This document shows positions 1 through 7,718 of a stretch of 64,000 nucleotides of DNA, piece after piece. This DNA is from Ruegeria spongiae (lineage in GTDB: Bacteria > Pseudomonadota > Alphaproteobacteria > Rhodobacterales > Rhodobacteraceae). How positions within the stretch are numbered: the stretch's first letter is position 1; the number at the start of each line of letters is the position of its first letter. The position numbers and the translations under genes are program-made. The notes under the pieces were generated by a model. It made no database searches. It worked only from the letters and a program-made list of their open reading frames with translations, and was not told where the DNA came from. Where the stretch lies: NCBI RefSeq assembly GCF_023502395.1, contig NZ_JAMFMB010000015.1:1-64000 (forward strand), given 5' to 3'.

Positions 1-409
1 AGCCCCACTCTTTGCGGGCAGTATTCAAGACAGATGACATAAGCTGCATTTCTCGGATCACCGAGGCTGGCGCAACTTCCCTAAGCCTTCGGTCTCGCCA
101 GTCTGCGAAGTCCCCCGCAGCCAAATCCTCAAGCTGAATCTTTGCGATGCTGTCGCGACCCAACTTCTCAAGCCGTATCGTCTCCCATCGCGCGCCTCTT
201 TTGCGGGGCGAAACCTCGCGGGCGTACCGGTCGAACAACGCGCCAAGCTCCATCCTGGAGGCAATCTTGTCGCCGTTCATTATCTTGTATTCGGTATCGG
301 TCGCCCACTCCTTGGCGTCACGTCGAGTCGCAAACACCTTGGATTTACGCACACCTTTACGCGCGACTTCAGCGCGATATCCTGTCTTTAGTTTTCGTAT
401 TGAGGCCAT
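1..409 (-). CDS. Tyrosine-type site-specific integrase, N-terminal part (runs off the window)
   Basis: About 136 residues are visible, starting MASIRKLKTGYRAEV, and the frame stays open to the window edge. The first ~50 residues are basic and look like an integrase arm-binding domain (KVFATRRDAKEWATD). They are followed by a helical core-binding (SAM-like) domain with DFADWRDRRLREVAPASV near residue 105. The catalytic R-H-R-Y domain would lie outside the window. The gene starts 142 bases beyond the 3' end of tRNA-Leu, in the same direction, which is the standard place for an island integrase. No Shine-Dalgarno sequence precedes the ATG. The family call is firm; the element type (phage, ICE or island) cannot be told. 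Confidence 0.85.
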   Translation of the reverse strand, partial: MASIRKLKTGYRAEVARKGVRKSKVFATRRDAKEWATDTEYKIMNGDKIASRMELGALFDRYAREVSPRKRGARWETIRLEKLGRDSIAKIQLEDLAAGDFADWRDRRLREVAPASVIREMQLMSSVLNTARKEWG

Positions 410-412
410 GAT

Positions 413-440
413 TTACGCAATATGCGGGAAATTTGCGTAA
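413..440. repeat. Perfect 8-bp inverted repeat just upstream of the integrase start
   Basis: TTACGCAA (413-420) and TTGCGTAA (433-440) are exact reverse complements separated by 12 bases. The repeat lies 3 bases before the integrase ATG, where a ribosome binding site would be expected and none is seen. It could be an operator for the integrase or an excisionase, or an RNA hairpin controlling translation. The repeat is seen directly; the role is inferred. Confidence 0.5.
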
Positions 441-550
441 TTGGTTGCACAGTTTTGACGCTCATGGATACCCAAAACTGAACGGGCGCGGTCGAGGAGG
501 CCCTATTTTAATAGTTTTTGATGGTTTTTGATATCTGGTGATAAAGTTCT

Positions 551-637
551 TGGTGCGGTCGAGAAGACTCGAACTTCCACGGGTGTTACCCCACAGCGAC
601 CTCAACGCTGCGCGTCTACCAATTCCGCCACGACCGC
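551..637 (-). tRNA. tRNA-Leu (anticodon GAG), CCA encoded
   Basis: An 87-nt cloverleaf folds by eye. The acceptor stem GCGGTCG pairs with CGACCGC, and the anticodon stem CAGCG/CGCTG holds loop TTGAGGT, giving anticodon GAG. A long variable arm, as in type II tRNAs, and a T arm with TTCGAGT follow. The discriminator A is followed by an encoded CCA. The 3' end faces the integrase at the left edge, so this tRNA is the likely attachment site of the adjacent mobile element. Confidence 0.95.
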
Positions 638-774
638 ACTGTCAGGCTTGGTAGAGCGGCATATAGACGAGGGGTGCAGGGATGTGAAGAGGGAAATCCA
701 CACTTGAGTTTGATTTCCGCCAACCCGCGAAACTTGCTATCCAAATGCCTGTAGCACCACAGGAAACCCCTACC

Positions 775-1434
775 ATGAGTGATCCCCGACACCGTCCTGT
801 CATCCAGATCGATATCGTCTCGGACGTGGTCTGCCCCTGGTGCATCGTGGGGTTCAGGCAGCTGGATCAGGCGCTTGCCCAGTCCGGCGTTCTGGCGCAG
901 CTCAGATGGCATCCGTTCGAGCTGAACCCCGACATGCCGCCCGAGGGGCAGAACCTGCGCGAACATATCGCCGCAAAATACGGCACCACTACCGACCAGA
1001 GCCAGCAGATGCGCCAGCACCTGACCGGGTTTGGGCAGGACTTGGGGTTCACGTTCAACTTCCATGAGGACAGCCGCATCGTGAACACGTTTCAGGCGCA
1101 TCAGGTGCTGGATTGGGCCGAGGCGCAGGGGCGGCAGCATCCGTTGAAGCTGGCTTTGTTCGAGGCGTATTTCACCGATGGTCAGGATGTCTCGGACCCC
1201 GAGGTTCTGATCGCGGCCGCAGACCGGGCCGGGCTGGAGTCCGATGCCGCGCGGGCCGTGCTGGCCGCAGGCACTCACGCGGCGGCTGTGCGAGAGAAGC
1301 AGCAGTTCTGGACCAGCCGGGGCATAACCGGCGTGCCTGCGATGGTCTTTGGCGGCAAGTACCTTCTGACCGGCGCGCAGGGCCGCGAGACCTATGCCGA
1401 GATATTGCAGCGCTGTCTGGCCGAGGTCGCCTGA
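775..1434 (+). CDS. DsbA-family (FrnE-like) oxidoreductase
   Basis: Thioredoxin-fold protein of 219 residues. A CPWC redox motif sits at residues 20-23 right after the first beta strand, and a cis-proline-type segment (ITGVPAMVFGGKY) lies near the C terminus. Both are typical of the FrnE/polyketide-biosynthesis DsbA branch. No signal peptide is present, so a cytoplasmic thiol-disulfide role is likely. An upstream ATG at 745 is possible, but AGGAAA nine bases before 775 favours the start given. lipB follows 39 bases downstream on the same strand and may be cotranscribed. The natural substrate is unknown. Confidence 0.88.
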   Translation: MSDPRHRPVIQIDIVSDVVCPWCIVGFRQLDQALAQSGVLAQLRWHPFELNPDMPPEGQNLREHIAAKYGTTTDQSQQMRQHLTGFGQDLGFTFNFHEDSRIVNTFQAHQVLDWAEAQGRQHPLKLALFEAYFTDGQDVSDPEVLIAAADRAGLESDAARAVLAAGTHAAAVREKQQFWTSRGITGVPAMVFGGKYLLTGAQGRETYAEILQRCLAEVA

Positions 1435-1473
1435 CCCCTTCCCTCGCCAGCGATCCGGGGGTAAGCACGGGCC

Positions 1474-2151
1474 ATGGATTGGATCACTTCAGACGGCTTG
1501 ACCGATTACGACGAGGCAGTCGCCTTTATGGAGGCCCGCGCCGCGGCAATTGCGACCGGCGAGGCCGAGGAATGCATCTGGCTGCTGGAACATCCGCCGC
1601 TTTATTCTGCCGGCACCTCGGCGCGACGCGAGGATCTGACCGATCCGGACCGGTTCCCCGTCCATGAGAGCAAGCGCGGCGGGCAATATACTTATCACGG
1701 GCCGGGCCAGCGCGTCATCTATGTGATGCTGAATCTGGGCGAGCGCGGCAGGGATGTGCGCCGCTTCGTGCAGCAGCTTGAACATTGGGTGATCGCCACC
1801 TTGGACGAATTCAACCTGCGCGGCCATATCCGCGAGGGGCGTGTCGGTGTCTGGATCGAGCGGGACGACAAACCGCTGACCGCAACCGGCACCAAACCCG
1901 AGGACAAGATCGCCGCCATCGGCATCCGCCTGCGCAAATGGGTCAGCTTTCACGGCATATCGATCAATGTCGAACCCGATCTGAGCCATTTCGACGGGAT
2001 CGTGCCCTGCGGTATCGCCGAACACGGCGTGACCTCGCTGGTCGATCTTGGGCTGCCGGTCACTATGGCTGATCTGGATGTCGCGCTGCGCAAGACCTTC
2101 GACGAGGTCGTTGGGGATCTGCCTGAAGAGGCGCTGGCGCAGGGCGACTGA
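1474..2151 (+). CDS. lipB: Octanoyl-[acyl carrier protein]:protein octanoyltransferase LipB
   Basis: Transfers octanoate from acyl carrier protein to the lipoyl domains of 2-oxo-acid dehydrogenases and the glycine cleavage H protein, the first step of endogenous lipoate synthesis in the cytoplasm. Visible signatures are the substrate-binding [12 protein letters not shown] stretch, the catalytic lysine in [12 protein letters not shown] and the acyl-carrying cysteine in IVPCGI. The length (225 residues) is usual for the family. The gene converges with the small secreted-protein gene that follows, with 14 bases between the stops. Confidence 0.97.
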   Translation: MDWITSDGLTDYDEAVAFMEARAAAIATGEAEECIWLLEHPPLYSAGTSARREDLTDPDRFPVHESKRGGQYTYHGPGQRVIYVMLNLGERGRDVRRFVQQLEHWVIATLDEFNLRGHIREGRVGVWIERDDKPLTATGTKPEDKIAAIGIRLRKWVSFHGISINVEPDLSHFDGIVPCGIAEHGVTSLVDLGLPVTMADLDVALRKTFDEVVGDLPEEALAQGD

Positions 2152-2165
2152 AACCGCCCGGTGCG

Positions 2166-2642
2166 TCAAGGAAGCGTGATCGCCCCCGTTACATCGTTGC
2201 GATAGTTGCCGTCGTCGCGGATGCCGGCCCGGAACGCCCCCCCGCCCGAGGCGCGGTCCCATTTGCCGGTACCGCCCTCGACCGACCAGATGCCGAGTGT
2301 CAGACCGTCGCGCCCGATCCCCTGCGGCACCCAGCTGATGATCGCCATGTCGCCATCGTGATCGGTATAGTTGCACACGCCCCCGCCCGAGACCTGCCCG
2401 GCCTTGATCATGATCGCTCCGAAACAGGGCCCCTTGACCGTTGTCAGCGGGTTCTGCGGATCGACGGTATCGAATTTCTCGTAGTCGGTATGAACATCGA
2501 CAACAACAAGACCTTCGGAAACCTTGGTGGTAACCGAGCTTGATGTGGCGATCCCGGTGCCATGGGCGTCATAGGAATTCGCCCATGCCACCTGGGAAAA
2601 CACTGTAAAAAAGGACACCAACAACAGCTTTGAACTATGCAT
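2166..2642 (-). CDS. Hypothetical secreted protein
   Basis: 158 residues. The first ~21 form a signal peptide (MHSSKLLLVSFFTVFSQVAWA), so the mature protein is probably periplasmic. The rest is rich in Gly, Val and Thr, consistent with a beta-barrel or beta-sandwich, and has two cysteines (GPCFGA and GGVCNY) that could form a disulfide. No enzyme motif is recognised. It stands alone between lipB (convergent) and the HIT gene upstream on the same strand. The function is unknown. Confidence 0.75.
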   Translation of the reverse strand: MHSSKLLLVSFFTVFSQVAWANSYDAHGTGIATSSSVTTKVSEGLVVVDVHTDYEKFDTVDPQNPLTTVKGPCFGAIMIKAGQVSGGGVCNYTDHDGDMAIISWVPQGIGRDGLTLGIWSVEGGTGKWDRASGGGAFRAGIRDDGNYRNDVTGAITLP

Positions 2643-2756
2643 CGTAAACCCCTAAGAAATCACTCTGATTGCCCGCCAAATCAAAAACGGCGGCTGCCGC
2701 GAGGGTAGCATAGTTTCAAGTTGAGATAAATTTCGCTGCGGCGGTTTGCGAAAATC

Positions 2757-3173
2757 TTAATCTAACGCTGCGCGAATTTTCCCGGCATGCTCCGCGATCA
2801 GGTCAAAATCGCCCATAGTCCCGGGTGGGCGCAGCGATTTCCCCTCATGCCGGGGCAGCACATGGACGTGCAGGTGGAACACCTCCTGCCCGCCTGCGGC
2901 TTCGTTGAATTGCTGGATCGTGACACCGTCGGCCCCAAACGCCTTCATCACGGCTTGCGACAGTTTCTGCGTGGTCGCGATCACCGCCGAGAGTTGTTCG
3001 GGCGATGCATCCAGCAGGTTGCGGCATTGGGTCTTCGGGATCACCAGCAGATGCCCGTCGGCGCGCGGCATGATATCCATGAAGGCCAGCGTCTGCGCGT
3101 CCTCATAGACGCGGTTGGCCGGAATCTCCTCGCGCAGGATCTTGGCGAAGATGTTGTCGGGATCGTAAGCCAT
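2757..3173 (-). CDS. HIT-family nucleotide hydrolase
   Basis: 138-residue histidine-triad protein of the Hint branch, which hydrolyses nucleoside phosphoramidates or similar nucleotide conjugates. The triad HLHVHVLPR lies near residue 100, and the N-terminal half shows the usual FAKILREEIPANRVYED and PRADGHLLVIPK segments. Length matches Hint proteins. The gene is divergent from ctaD and separated from it by about 440 bases. Family assignment is firm; the physiological substrate is not known. Confidence 0.95.
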   Translation of the reverse strand: MAYDPDNIFAKILREEIPANRVYEDAQTLAFMDIMPRADGHLLVIPKTQCRNLLDASPEQLSAVIATTQKLSQAVMKAFGADGVTIQQFNEAAGGQEVFHLHVHVLPRHEGKSLRPPGTMGDFDLIAEHAGKIRAALD

Positions 3174-3498
3174 GGCGCACCTGATTGAACTGTTGATGAT
3201 TCTGTTTCTGACAGCCGGGGGCGCAAGGTCAACCCGTCATCGGGCCTCGTCGACTTCAAAGCGTTCTTTTGCAGAATCGGCAAGACGAACGCGTATTGAG
3301 GCTGGCACGCTGCCCGAACCCTTCTGTTGCGAGGCGTGAAAGCCTGATCGTTCTGCGTGGTGCTGCCATCGGCGCGACGTCCCTCTTCGACGTGATCCTG
3401 CTGCGTGCCCGGCACAACGTGGCATGGCCTTCAGGCAACCAATCGCCCGACCGAAAGGTCAAAGCAGCCCCTGATTCAAGGGGGTGCGGCCATTTTAC

Positions 3499-3512
3499 TT
3501 GATGCAGATCAA
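3499..3512. promoter_or_regulatory. FNR/FnrL-type binding site upstream of ctaD
   Basis: TTGAT-GCAG-ATCAA is an exact match to the FNR/FnrL consensus TTGAT-N4-ATCAA. Its centre lies about 112 bases before the ctaD ATG and about 50 bases before the start site predicted from the promoter below. FnrL is the oxygen-sensing regulator of Rhodobacterales. The match is seen in the sequence; regulation of ctaD by oxygen is inferred. Confidence 0.7.
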
Positions 3513-3521
3513 ACTCTGCCA

Positions 3522-3550
3522 TTGAAGGGGACGCCGCCACCCACTAAAAC
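3522..3550 (+). promoter_or_regulatory. Candidate sigma-70 promoter of ctaD
   Basis: TTGAAG (3522-3527) and TAAAAC (3545-3550) are spaced by 17 bases, giving a transcript that starts near 3557 with a leader of about 60 nt. The FNR-type box lies directly upstream. Hexamers of this quality also occur by chance, so the call is moderate. Confidence 0.45.
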
Positions 3551-3617
3551 CGGCTGGAATCCGCGCGGTCCGGAGCCAACCGGCTGCGCGTCAAAGTCGC
3601 AACAGGAGGCACCTATA

Positions 3618-5291
3618 ATGGCAGATGCAGCCATTCATGGTCACGAGCATGAAGATCAACGCGGGTTTTTCACCCGCTGGTTCATGTCAACGAACCATAA
3701 GGATATCGGGATTCTCTACCTGGTATTCTCGGCACTTGCTGGTTTCATCTCGGTCGCACTGACCGTATTCATGCGGCTCGAACTGATGGAGCCGGGGGTG
3801 CAGCACATGTGCCTCGAAGGGTTCCGCCTGTTCGGCAGCGGTGCCGAGGTCTGTACCCCGAACGGCCATCTGTGGAACGTGATGATCACCTATCACGGCG
3901 TCCTGATGATGTTCTTCGTGGTCATCCCCGCCCTGTTCGGCGGTTTCGGCAACTATTTCATGCCGCTGCAGATCGGCGCGCCGGACATGGCCTTCCCGCG
4001 GATGAACAACCTCAGCTTCTGGCTTTATGTGGCCGGGACCTCGCTGGGGGTTGCGTCGATGCTGTCACCGGGCGGCAATGACCAGCTTGGGTCTGGTGTC
4101 GGATGGGTTCTCTACCCGCCGCTTTCGACCACCGAAGGCGGCATGTCGATGGATCTGGCGATCTTTGCGGTGCACGTATCGGGTGCCTCGTCGATCCTGG
4201 GTGCGATCAACATGATCACCACCTTCCTGAACATGCGGGCCCCGGGCATGACACTGTTCAAGGTGCCGCTGTTTGCCTGGTCGATTTTCATCACAAGCTG
4301 GCTGATCCTGCTGTCCCTGCCGGTTCTGGCGGGCGCGATTACCATGCTGCTGATGGACCGCAACTTCGGTTTCACCTTCTTTGATCCCGCTGGCGGTGGC
4401 GACCCGATCCTGTATCAGCACATCCTGTGGTTCTTCGGCCACCCGGAAGTGTATATCGTGATCCTGCCCGGATTCGGCATCATCAGCCATGTGATCGCAA
4501 CCTTCTCGCGCAAACCTATCTTCGGCTACCTGCCGATGGTCTGGGCACTTATCGCAATCGGTGTTCTGGGCTTTGTCGTCTGGGCGCACCACATGTACAC
4601 GGTCGGCATGACGGTGAACCAGCAGGCCTATTTCATGCTGGCCACGATGGTGATCGCGGTGCCCACAGGCGTGAAGGTGTTCAGCTGGATCGCCACCATG
4701 TGGGGTGGTTCGATCGAGTTCAAGACGCCGATGCTGTTTGCCTTCGGTTTCCTGTTCCTGTTTACCGTGGGCGGCGTGACCGGCGTTGTGCTGTCTCAGG
4801 CGGGCGTCGACCGGGCCTATCACGACACCTACTATGTGGTTGCACACTTCCACTATGTGATGTCGCTGGGCGCGGTGTTCGCGATCTTTGCCGGGGTCTA
4901 CTTCTATTTCGGCAAGATGACCGGGCGGATGTATTCCGAGTTCTGGGGCAAGATCCATTTCTGGCTCTTCTTCATCGGTGCGAACCTGACCTTCTTCCCG
5001 CAGCACTTCCTGGGCCGTCAGGGCATGCCACGCCGGTATATCGACTACCCCGAGGCATTTGCCTACTGGAACTACATCTCAAGCTGGGGTGCGTTCATTT
5101 CCTTCGCCTCGTTCCTGCTGTTCTTCGGCATCGTCTTCTACGCGCTCTTGCGTGGCGCCAAGGTGACCGAGAACAACTACTGGAACGAATATGCGGATAC
5201 GCTGGAATGGACCCTGCCGTCGCCGCCGCCTGAGCATACGTTCGAAATCCTGCCCAAGCAGGAAGACTGGGACAAGGGCCACGCCCACTGA
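3618..5291 (+). CDS. ctaD: Cytochrome c oxidase subunit I (aa3 type)
   Basis: Catalytic subunit of the aa3 terminal oxidase of the inner membrane. It carries heme a and the heme a3-CuB centre, reduces O2 to water and pumps protons. The 557-residue length, twelve predicted membrane helices, STNHKDIG near the N terminus, the CuB/D-channel segment [15 protein letters not shown] (type A1 glutamate) and the heme-ligand region [12 protein letters not shown] all fit. The start follows an AGGAGG site; longer upstream starts would add a non-conserved tail. It stands alone, as is common for ctaD in Rhodobacterales, and ends in a strong terminator. An FNR-type box lies upstream. Confidence 0.98.
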   Translation: MADAAIHGHEHEDQRGFFTRWFMSTNHKDIGILYLVFSALAGFISVALTVFMRLELMEPGVQHMCLEGFRLFGSGAEVCTPNGHLWNVMITYHGVLMMFFVVIPALFGGFGNYFMPLQIGAPDMAFPRMNNLSFWLYVAGTSLGVASMLSPGGNDQLGSGVGWVLYPPLSTTEGGMSMDLAIFAVHVSGASSILGAINMITTFLNMRAPGMTLFKVPLFAWSIFITSWLILLSLPVLAGAITMLLMDRNFGFTFFDPAGGGDPILYQHILWFFGHPEVYIVILPGFGIISHVIATFSRKPIFGYLPMVWALIAIGVLGFVVWAHHMYTVGMTVNQQAYFMLATMVIAVPTGVKVFSWIATMWGGSIEFKTPMLFAFGFLFLFTVGGVTGVVLSQAGVDRAYHDTYYVVAHFHYVMSLGAVFAIFAGVYFYFGKMTGRMYSEFWGKIHFWLFFIGANLTFFPQHFLGRQGMPRRYIDYPEAFAYWNYISSWGAFISFASFLLFFGIVFYALLRGAKVTENNYWNEYADTLEWTLPSPPPEHTFEILPKQEDWDKGHAH

Positions 5292-5308
5292 TCCCCGCCG
5301 ATACCCCG

Positions 5309-5337
5309 AAAAGCCCCGCCTTCGAGCGGGGCTTTTT
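5309..5337 (+). terminator. Intrinsic terminator of ctaD
   Basis: AAGCCCCGC and GCGGGGCTT form a perfect nine-pair stem with a six-base loop, followed by a run of T. It lies 18 bases after the ctaD stop codon. Confidence 0.93.
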
Positions 5338-5380
5338 CTTGCGCGGGTCGGGGGACCGCCCAGGTCCGGTCGCGCCCCGT

Positions 5381-5770
5381 TCAGCGCGACGGCAGCGCCT
5401 TGACGCGCCGCTGAACCTCGGCCCGGAACGCCATGTTGTCCTGGAATTGCTGCTTCTGCCGGTACTGAATGAAGATCACGGTTGCCACGCTGCCAATCAG
5501 GGCCGCGCCCATCTCGAACACCAGGTCCGACACGACGTTGAAGAAAAAGAGATCGAATTCGTCGCCATAGGACACCGACAGAATCTTTGAGACGCTGACC
5601 AGAAACACAGCGATCCAGAGGATGCGCCAGAGATTGCGCAACCCCAGCGTCTCACGATCGCCGATAAGGTCGAGCATTTCGGGGTGGTCGCGAAAATACC
5701 CGATCTGTTCATCGGTGAGACTGGATGCGTCCTCTGAAAACAATAGTTCGCTGATGGCGGATGTGGTCAC
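5381..5770 (-). CDS. Small inner-membrane protein of unknown function
   Basis: 129 residues. A soluble acidic N-terminal half (about 45 residues) is followed by two likely membrane helices (LWRILWIAVFLVSVSKIL, and VFEMGAALIGSVATVIFIQY) and a basic C-terminal tail (AEVQRRVKALPSR). No motif is recognised. The gene is monocistronic, convergent with ctaD and divergent from the DsbA-like gene at 5923. Base composition resembles its neighbours. Confidence 0.7.
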   Translation of the reverse strand: MTTSAISELLFSEDASSLTDEQIGYFRDHPEMLDLIGDRETLGLRNLWRILWIAVFLVSVSKILSVSYGDEFDLFFFNVVSDLVFEMGAALIGSVATVIFIQYRQKQQFQDNMAFRAEVQRRVKALPSR

Positions 5771-5922
5771 TGGTTTTCCTCATGTTGTTGTCCTGTCGGA
5801 CAGGCGGCGTCACAGGCCGCCAGGGACGAATCGCCCGTCCGCCGCCATCATCGCAAAGAACCATCGAAATTGGCGACGATTTGGCTTACCATGGCGTCGC
5901 CCTTAAGTGCCGGAGCAAACCC

Positions 5923-6522
5923 ATGCCCGAGATCGATTTCTGGTTCTCCATCGGCAGCACCTATTCCTTCCTGACGGTGATGCGTCTGCCCGACTGGGCG
6001 CGCGAGCGCGACGTGACCCTGCGATGGCGGGTCTTCAACGTACGCCATGTCATGACCGAGCAGAACAATATCCCCTTCGCCAACAAACCGCAGAAATCGG
6101 CCTATATGTGGCGCGACATCCAGCGGCGCACCGCGAAATACGGGCTGCGCTGTACCCTGCCCGCGCCCTATCCGATTTCAGACCTGCCGCTGGCCAATCG
6201 GGTGGCGCTGCTGGGCTTGCGAACGGAGTGGGGCATCCCCTTTGTGCGCAACTGCTATCGCCTGTGGTTCGAAGACGGGGTCGAGGCAGGGTCCGAGGCC
6301 AACCTGACCGAGGCGCTGCACCGTGCCGATCAGGACCCGATGCAGGTCCTGGCGCGGGCGCAGGACCCCGAAACCGTCGCGGCCCTTGCTGCCGAAACCG
6401 AGGCCGCCACCGCCTTGGGCGTGTTCGGCGCGCCCAGCTTCGTGGTGCGCGACGAAGTGTTCTGGGGGGATGACCGGCTTGAGGATGCACTGTCCTGGTC
6501 GCGCCTTGGACATGTGGCCTGA
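5923..6522 (+). CDS. 2-hydroxychromene-2-carboxylate isomerase / DsbA-like thioredoxin-fold protein
   Basis: 199-residue protein of the kappa-GST/DsbA fold. It begins MPEIDFWFSIGSTYSF, the first strand and active-site loop of the HCCA-isomerase group, which has Ser in place of the DsbA cysteines. The FGAPSFVVRDEVFWGDDRL segment near the C terminus is the cis-proline and substrate-loop region of that group. The start is set by GGAG eight bases upstream; longer frames exist but are unsupported. Members isomerise aromatic degradation intermediates with glutathione, but no aromatic pathway is seen here, so the substrate is open. Confidence 0.85.
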   Translation: MPEIDFWFSIGSTYSFLTVMRLPDWARERDVTLRWRVFNVRHVMTEQNNIPFANKPQKSAYMWRDIQRRTAKYGLRCTLPAPYPISDLPLANRVALLGLRTEWGIPFVRNCYRLWFEDGVEAGSEANLTEALHRADQDPMQVLARAQDPETVAALAAETEAATALGVFGAPSFVVRDEVFWGDDRLEDALSWSRLGHVA

Positions 6523-6569
6523 GCGACTTTCCCCTTCGACCTGTGGTGCCGCCATGCTAGGCCACTCCA

Positions 6570-7052
6570 ATGCCGTATCGCTGGACATCTTCGTCTGAAA
6601 CCACTTCCGAACTGCGCCTCTGGCCGCATAACTCGCTACCAGCCAAGGGTTTCGCGGCGACCGTTCTGGCAATCTTCGCACTGGCCACGGTGCCGCTGAT
6701 CATGCTGCTGGGGTCGGTCCTGCTCTGGGGGCTGCTGCCTTTTGTCCTGCTGGCCGTTGCCGGGATCTGGTGGGCGCTGCAGGCGAATTACCGCAGCCGC
6801 CGCATTCTCGAGATTCTGACGCTCTCGGATGCCGATGCCCGTCTGGTCCGGCACGATCCCGGCGGCAAGGTGCAGGAATGGCACTGCAACCGCCACTGGG
6901 CGCGACCCGCGCTGCATCCCGATGACGGCCCGGTGCCAAATTATGTGACGCTGAAAGGGGCCGGGCGCGAGGTTGAGATCGGCGCCTTTCTGTCCGAAGA
7001 CGAGCGCAAGGCGCTCTACGACGATCTGCGGGCCCGTCTCAGGCCCGCCTGA
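6570..7052 (+). CDS. DUF2244-family inner-membrane protein
   Basis: 160 residues. Two closely spaced membrane helices span about residues 28-70 (FAATVLAIFALATVPLIMLL, then a second hydrophobic stretch). A cytoplasmic C-terminal domain follows, with the family's ILEILTLSDADARLVRHDP and VEIGAFLSEDERKALYDDL segments. The pattern fits DUF2244, a family of unknown function widespread in Alphaproteobacteria. It follows the thioredoxin-fold gene by 47 bases and converges on the yqeY-type gene with only 6 bases between stops. Confidence 0.8.
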   Translation: MPYRWTSSSETTSELRLWPHNSLPAKGFAATVLAIFALATVPLIMLLGSVLLWGLLPFVLLAVAGIWWALQANYRSRRILEILTLSDADARLVRHDPGGKVQEWHCNRHWARPALHPDDGPVPNYVTLKGAGREVEIGAFLSEDERKALYDDLRARLRPA

Positions 7053-7058
7053 GGCAGA

Positions 7059-7535
7059 TCACCCCGCAGATGCGCAGAGGTGATCCTTGACCATCGGGCC
7101 AACCTTGCCGAAATCCATCCGGCCGGTATAGCGCGACTTCAGCTCGCCCATGACCTTGCCCATGTCGCGAATCGAGCCCGCGCCGGTCGCAGTGATGGCG
7201 GTCTGAATCGCCTTGGCGACCTCATCCTCGTCCAGTTGCTTGGGCAGGAATTCCGCGATGATCTCGACCTCGCGGGTTTCCCGCTCGGCCAGATCCAGCC
7301 GCCCGCCCTCTTCATAGGCGCGCGCGCTTTCCTGCCGCTGCTTGGTCATTTTTCCAAGGATCGCAAGCACATCACCCTCTTCGCAGCCGGTCGCCTCTTC
7401 GGCACCGGCGCCGCGGGCGGCGATATCCTTGTCCTTGATCGCCGCGTTGATCAGCCGGAGCGTCGAGACACGCTCGCTGTCCTTGTCTTTCATCGCCTGT
7501 TTCAGGGCCGCATTGACCCGAGACCGCAGATCCAT
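7059..7535 (-). CDS. GatB/YqeY domain protein
   Basis: 158-residue protein starting MDLRSRVNAALKQAMKDKD, all helical, with the YqeY signatures EFLPKQLDEDEV and a C-terminal GKVMGELKSRYTGRMDFGKV. It resembles the tail domain of GatB amidotransferase, which contacts tRNA; a role in tRNA-dependent amidation is suspected for the family but unproven. Upstream in-frame starts at 7547, 7553 and 7598 are possible; the one given matches the family N terminus. It is divergent from carA, an arrangement common in Alphaproteobacteria. Confidence 0.88.
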   Translation of the reverse strand: MDLRSRVNAALKQAMKDKDSERVSTLRLINAAIKDKDIAARGAGAEEATGCEEGDVLAILGKMTKQRQESARAYEEGGRLDLAERETREVEIIAEFLPKQLDEDEVAKAIQTAITATGAGSIRDMGKVMGELKSRYTGRMDFGKVGPMVKDHLCASAG

Positions 7536-7657
7536 CTGTTTGTCCATCCCCATGGAAACGCCAGACCTGACCATACCCAAAGAAAAACTCTGACACAACC
7601 GGAAGCGGCATCACCTAACGTGTTGAAATTAAAGGATAGCCCAAAAAACCACTGCTC

Positions 7658-7686
7658 TTGACCGGGGCGATGAACCCCCTTAGGAA
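7658..7686 (+). promoter_or_regulatory. Candidate carA promoter
   Basis: TTGACC (7658-7663) and TAGGAA (7681-7686) are separated by 17 bases, about 30 bases before the carA ATG. The -35 is good and the -10 is poor, so this is a weak call. The start codon itself is preceded by AGGAGA. Confidence 0.3.
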
Positions 7687-7718
7687 CAAGCCGGTTTACC
7701 CAACAGGAGAGTCGCGCC

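Larger units (their letters stand above)
3174..3617. other. Gene-free region between the HIT gene and ctaD
   Basis: 444 bases with no credible coding frame. It must hold the HIT promoter at the left and the ctaD promoter at the right. The right part contains a perfect FNR-type box and a candidate sigma-70 promoter (listed separately), and ends in a strong AGGAGG ribosome binding site (3604-3609). Nothing else was recognised in 3180-3490. Confidence 0.6.

Noticed and set aside
3405-3617. Upstream extension of ctaD to an earlier start
   Set aside because: It would add 71 non-conserved residues and run through the FNR-type box and promoter; AGGAGG sits just before the chosen ATG.
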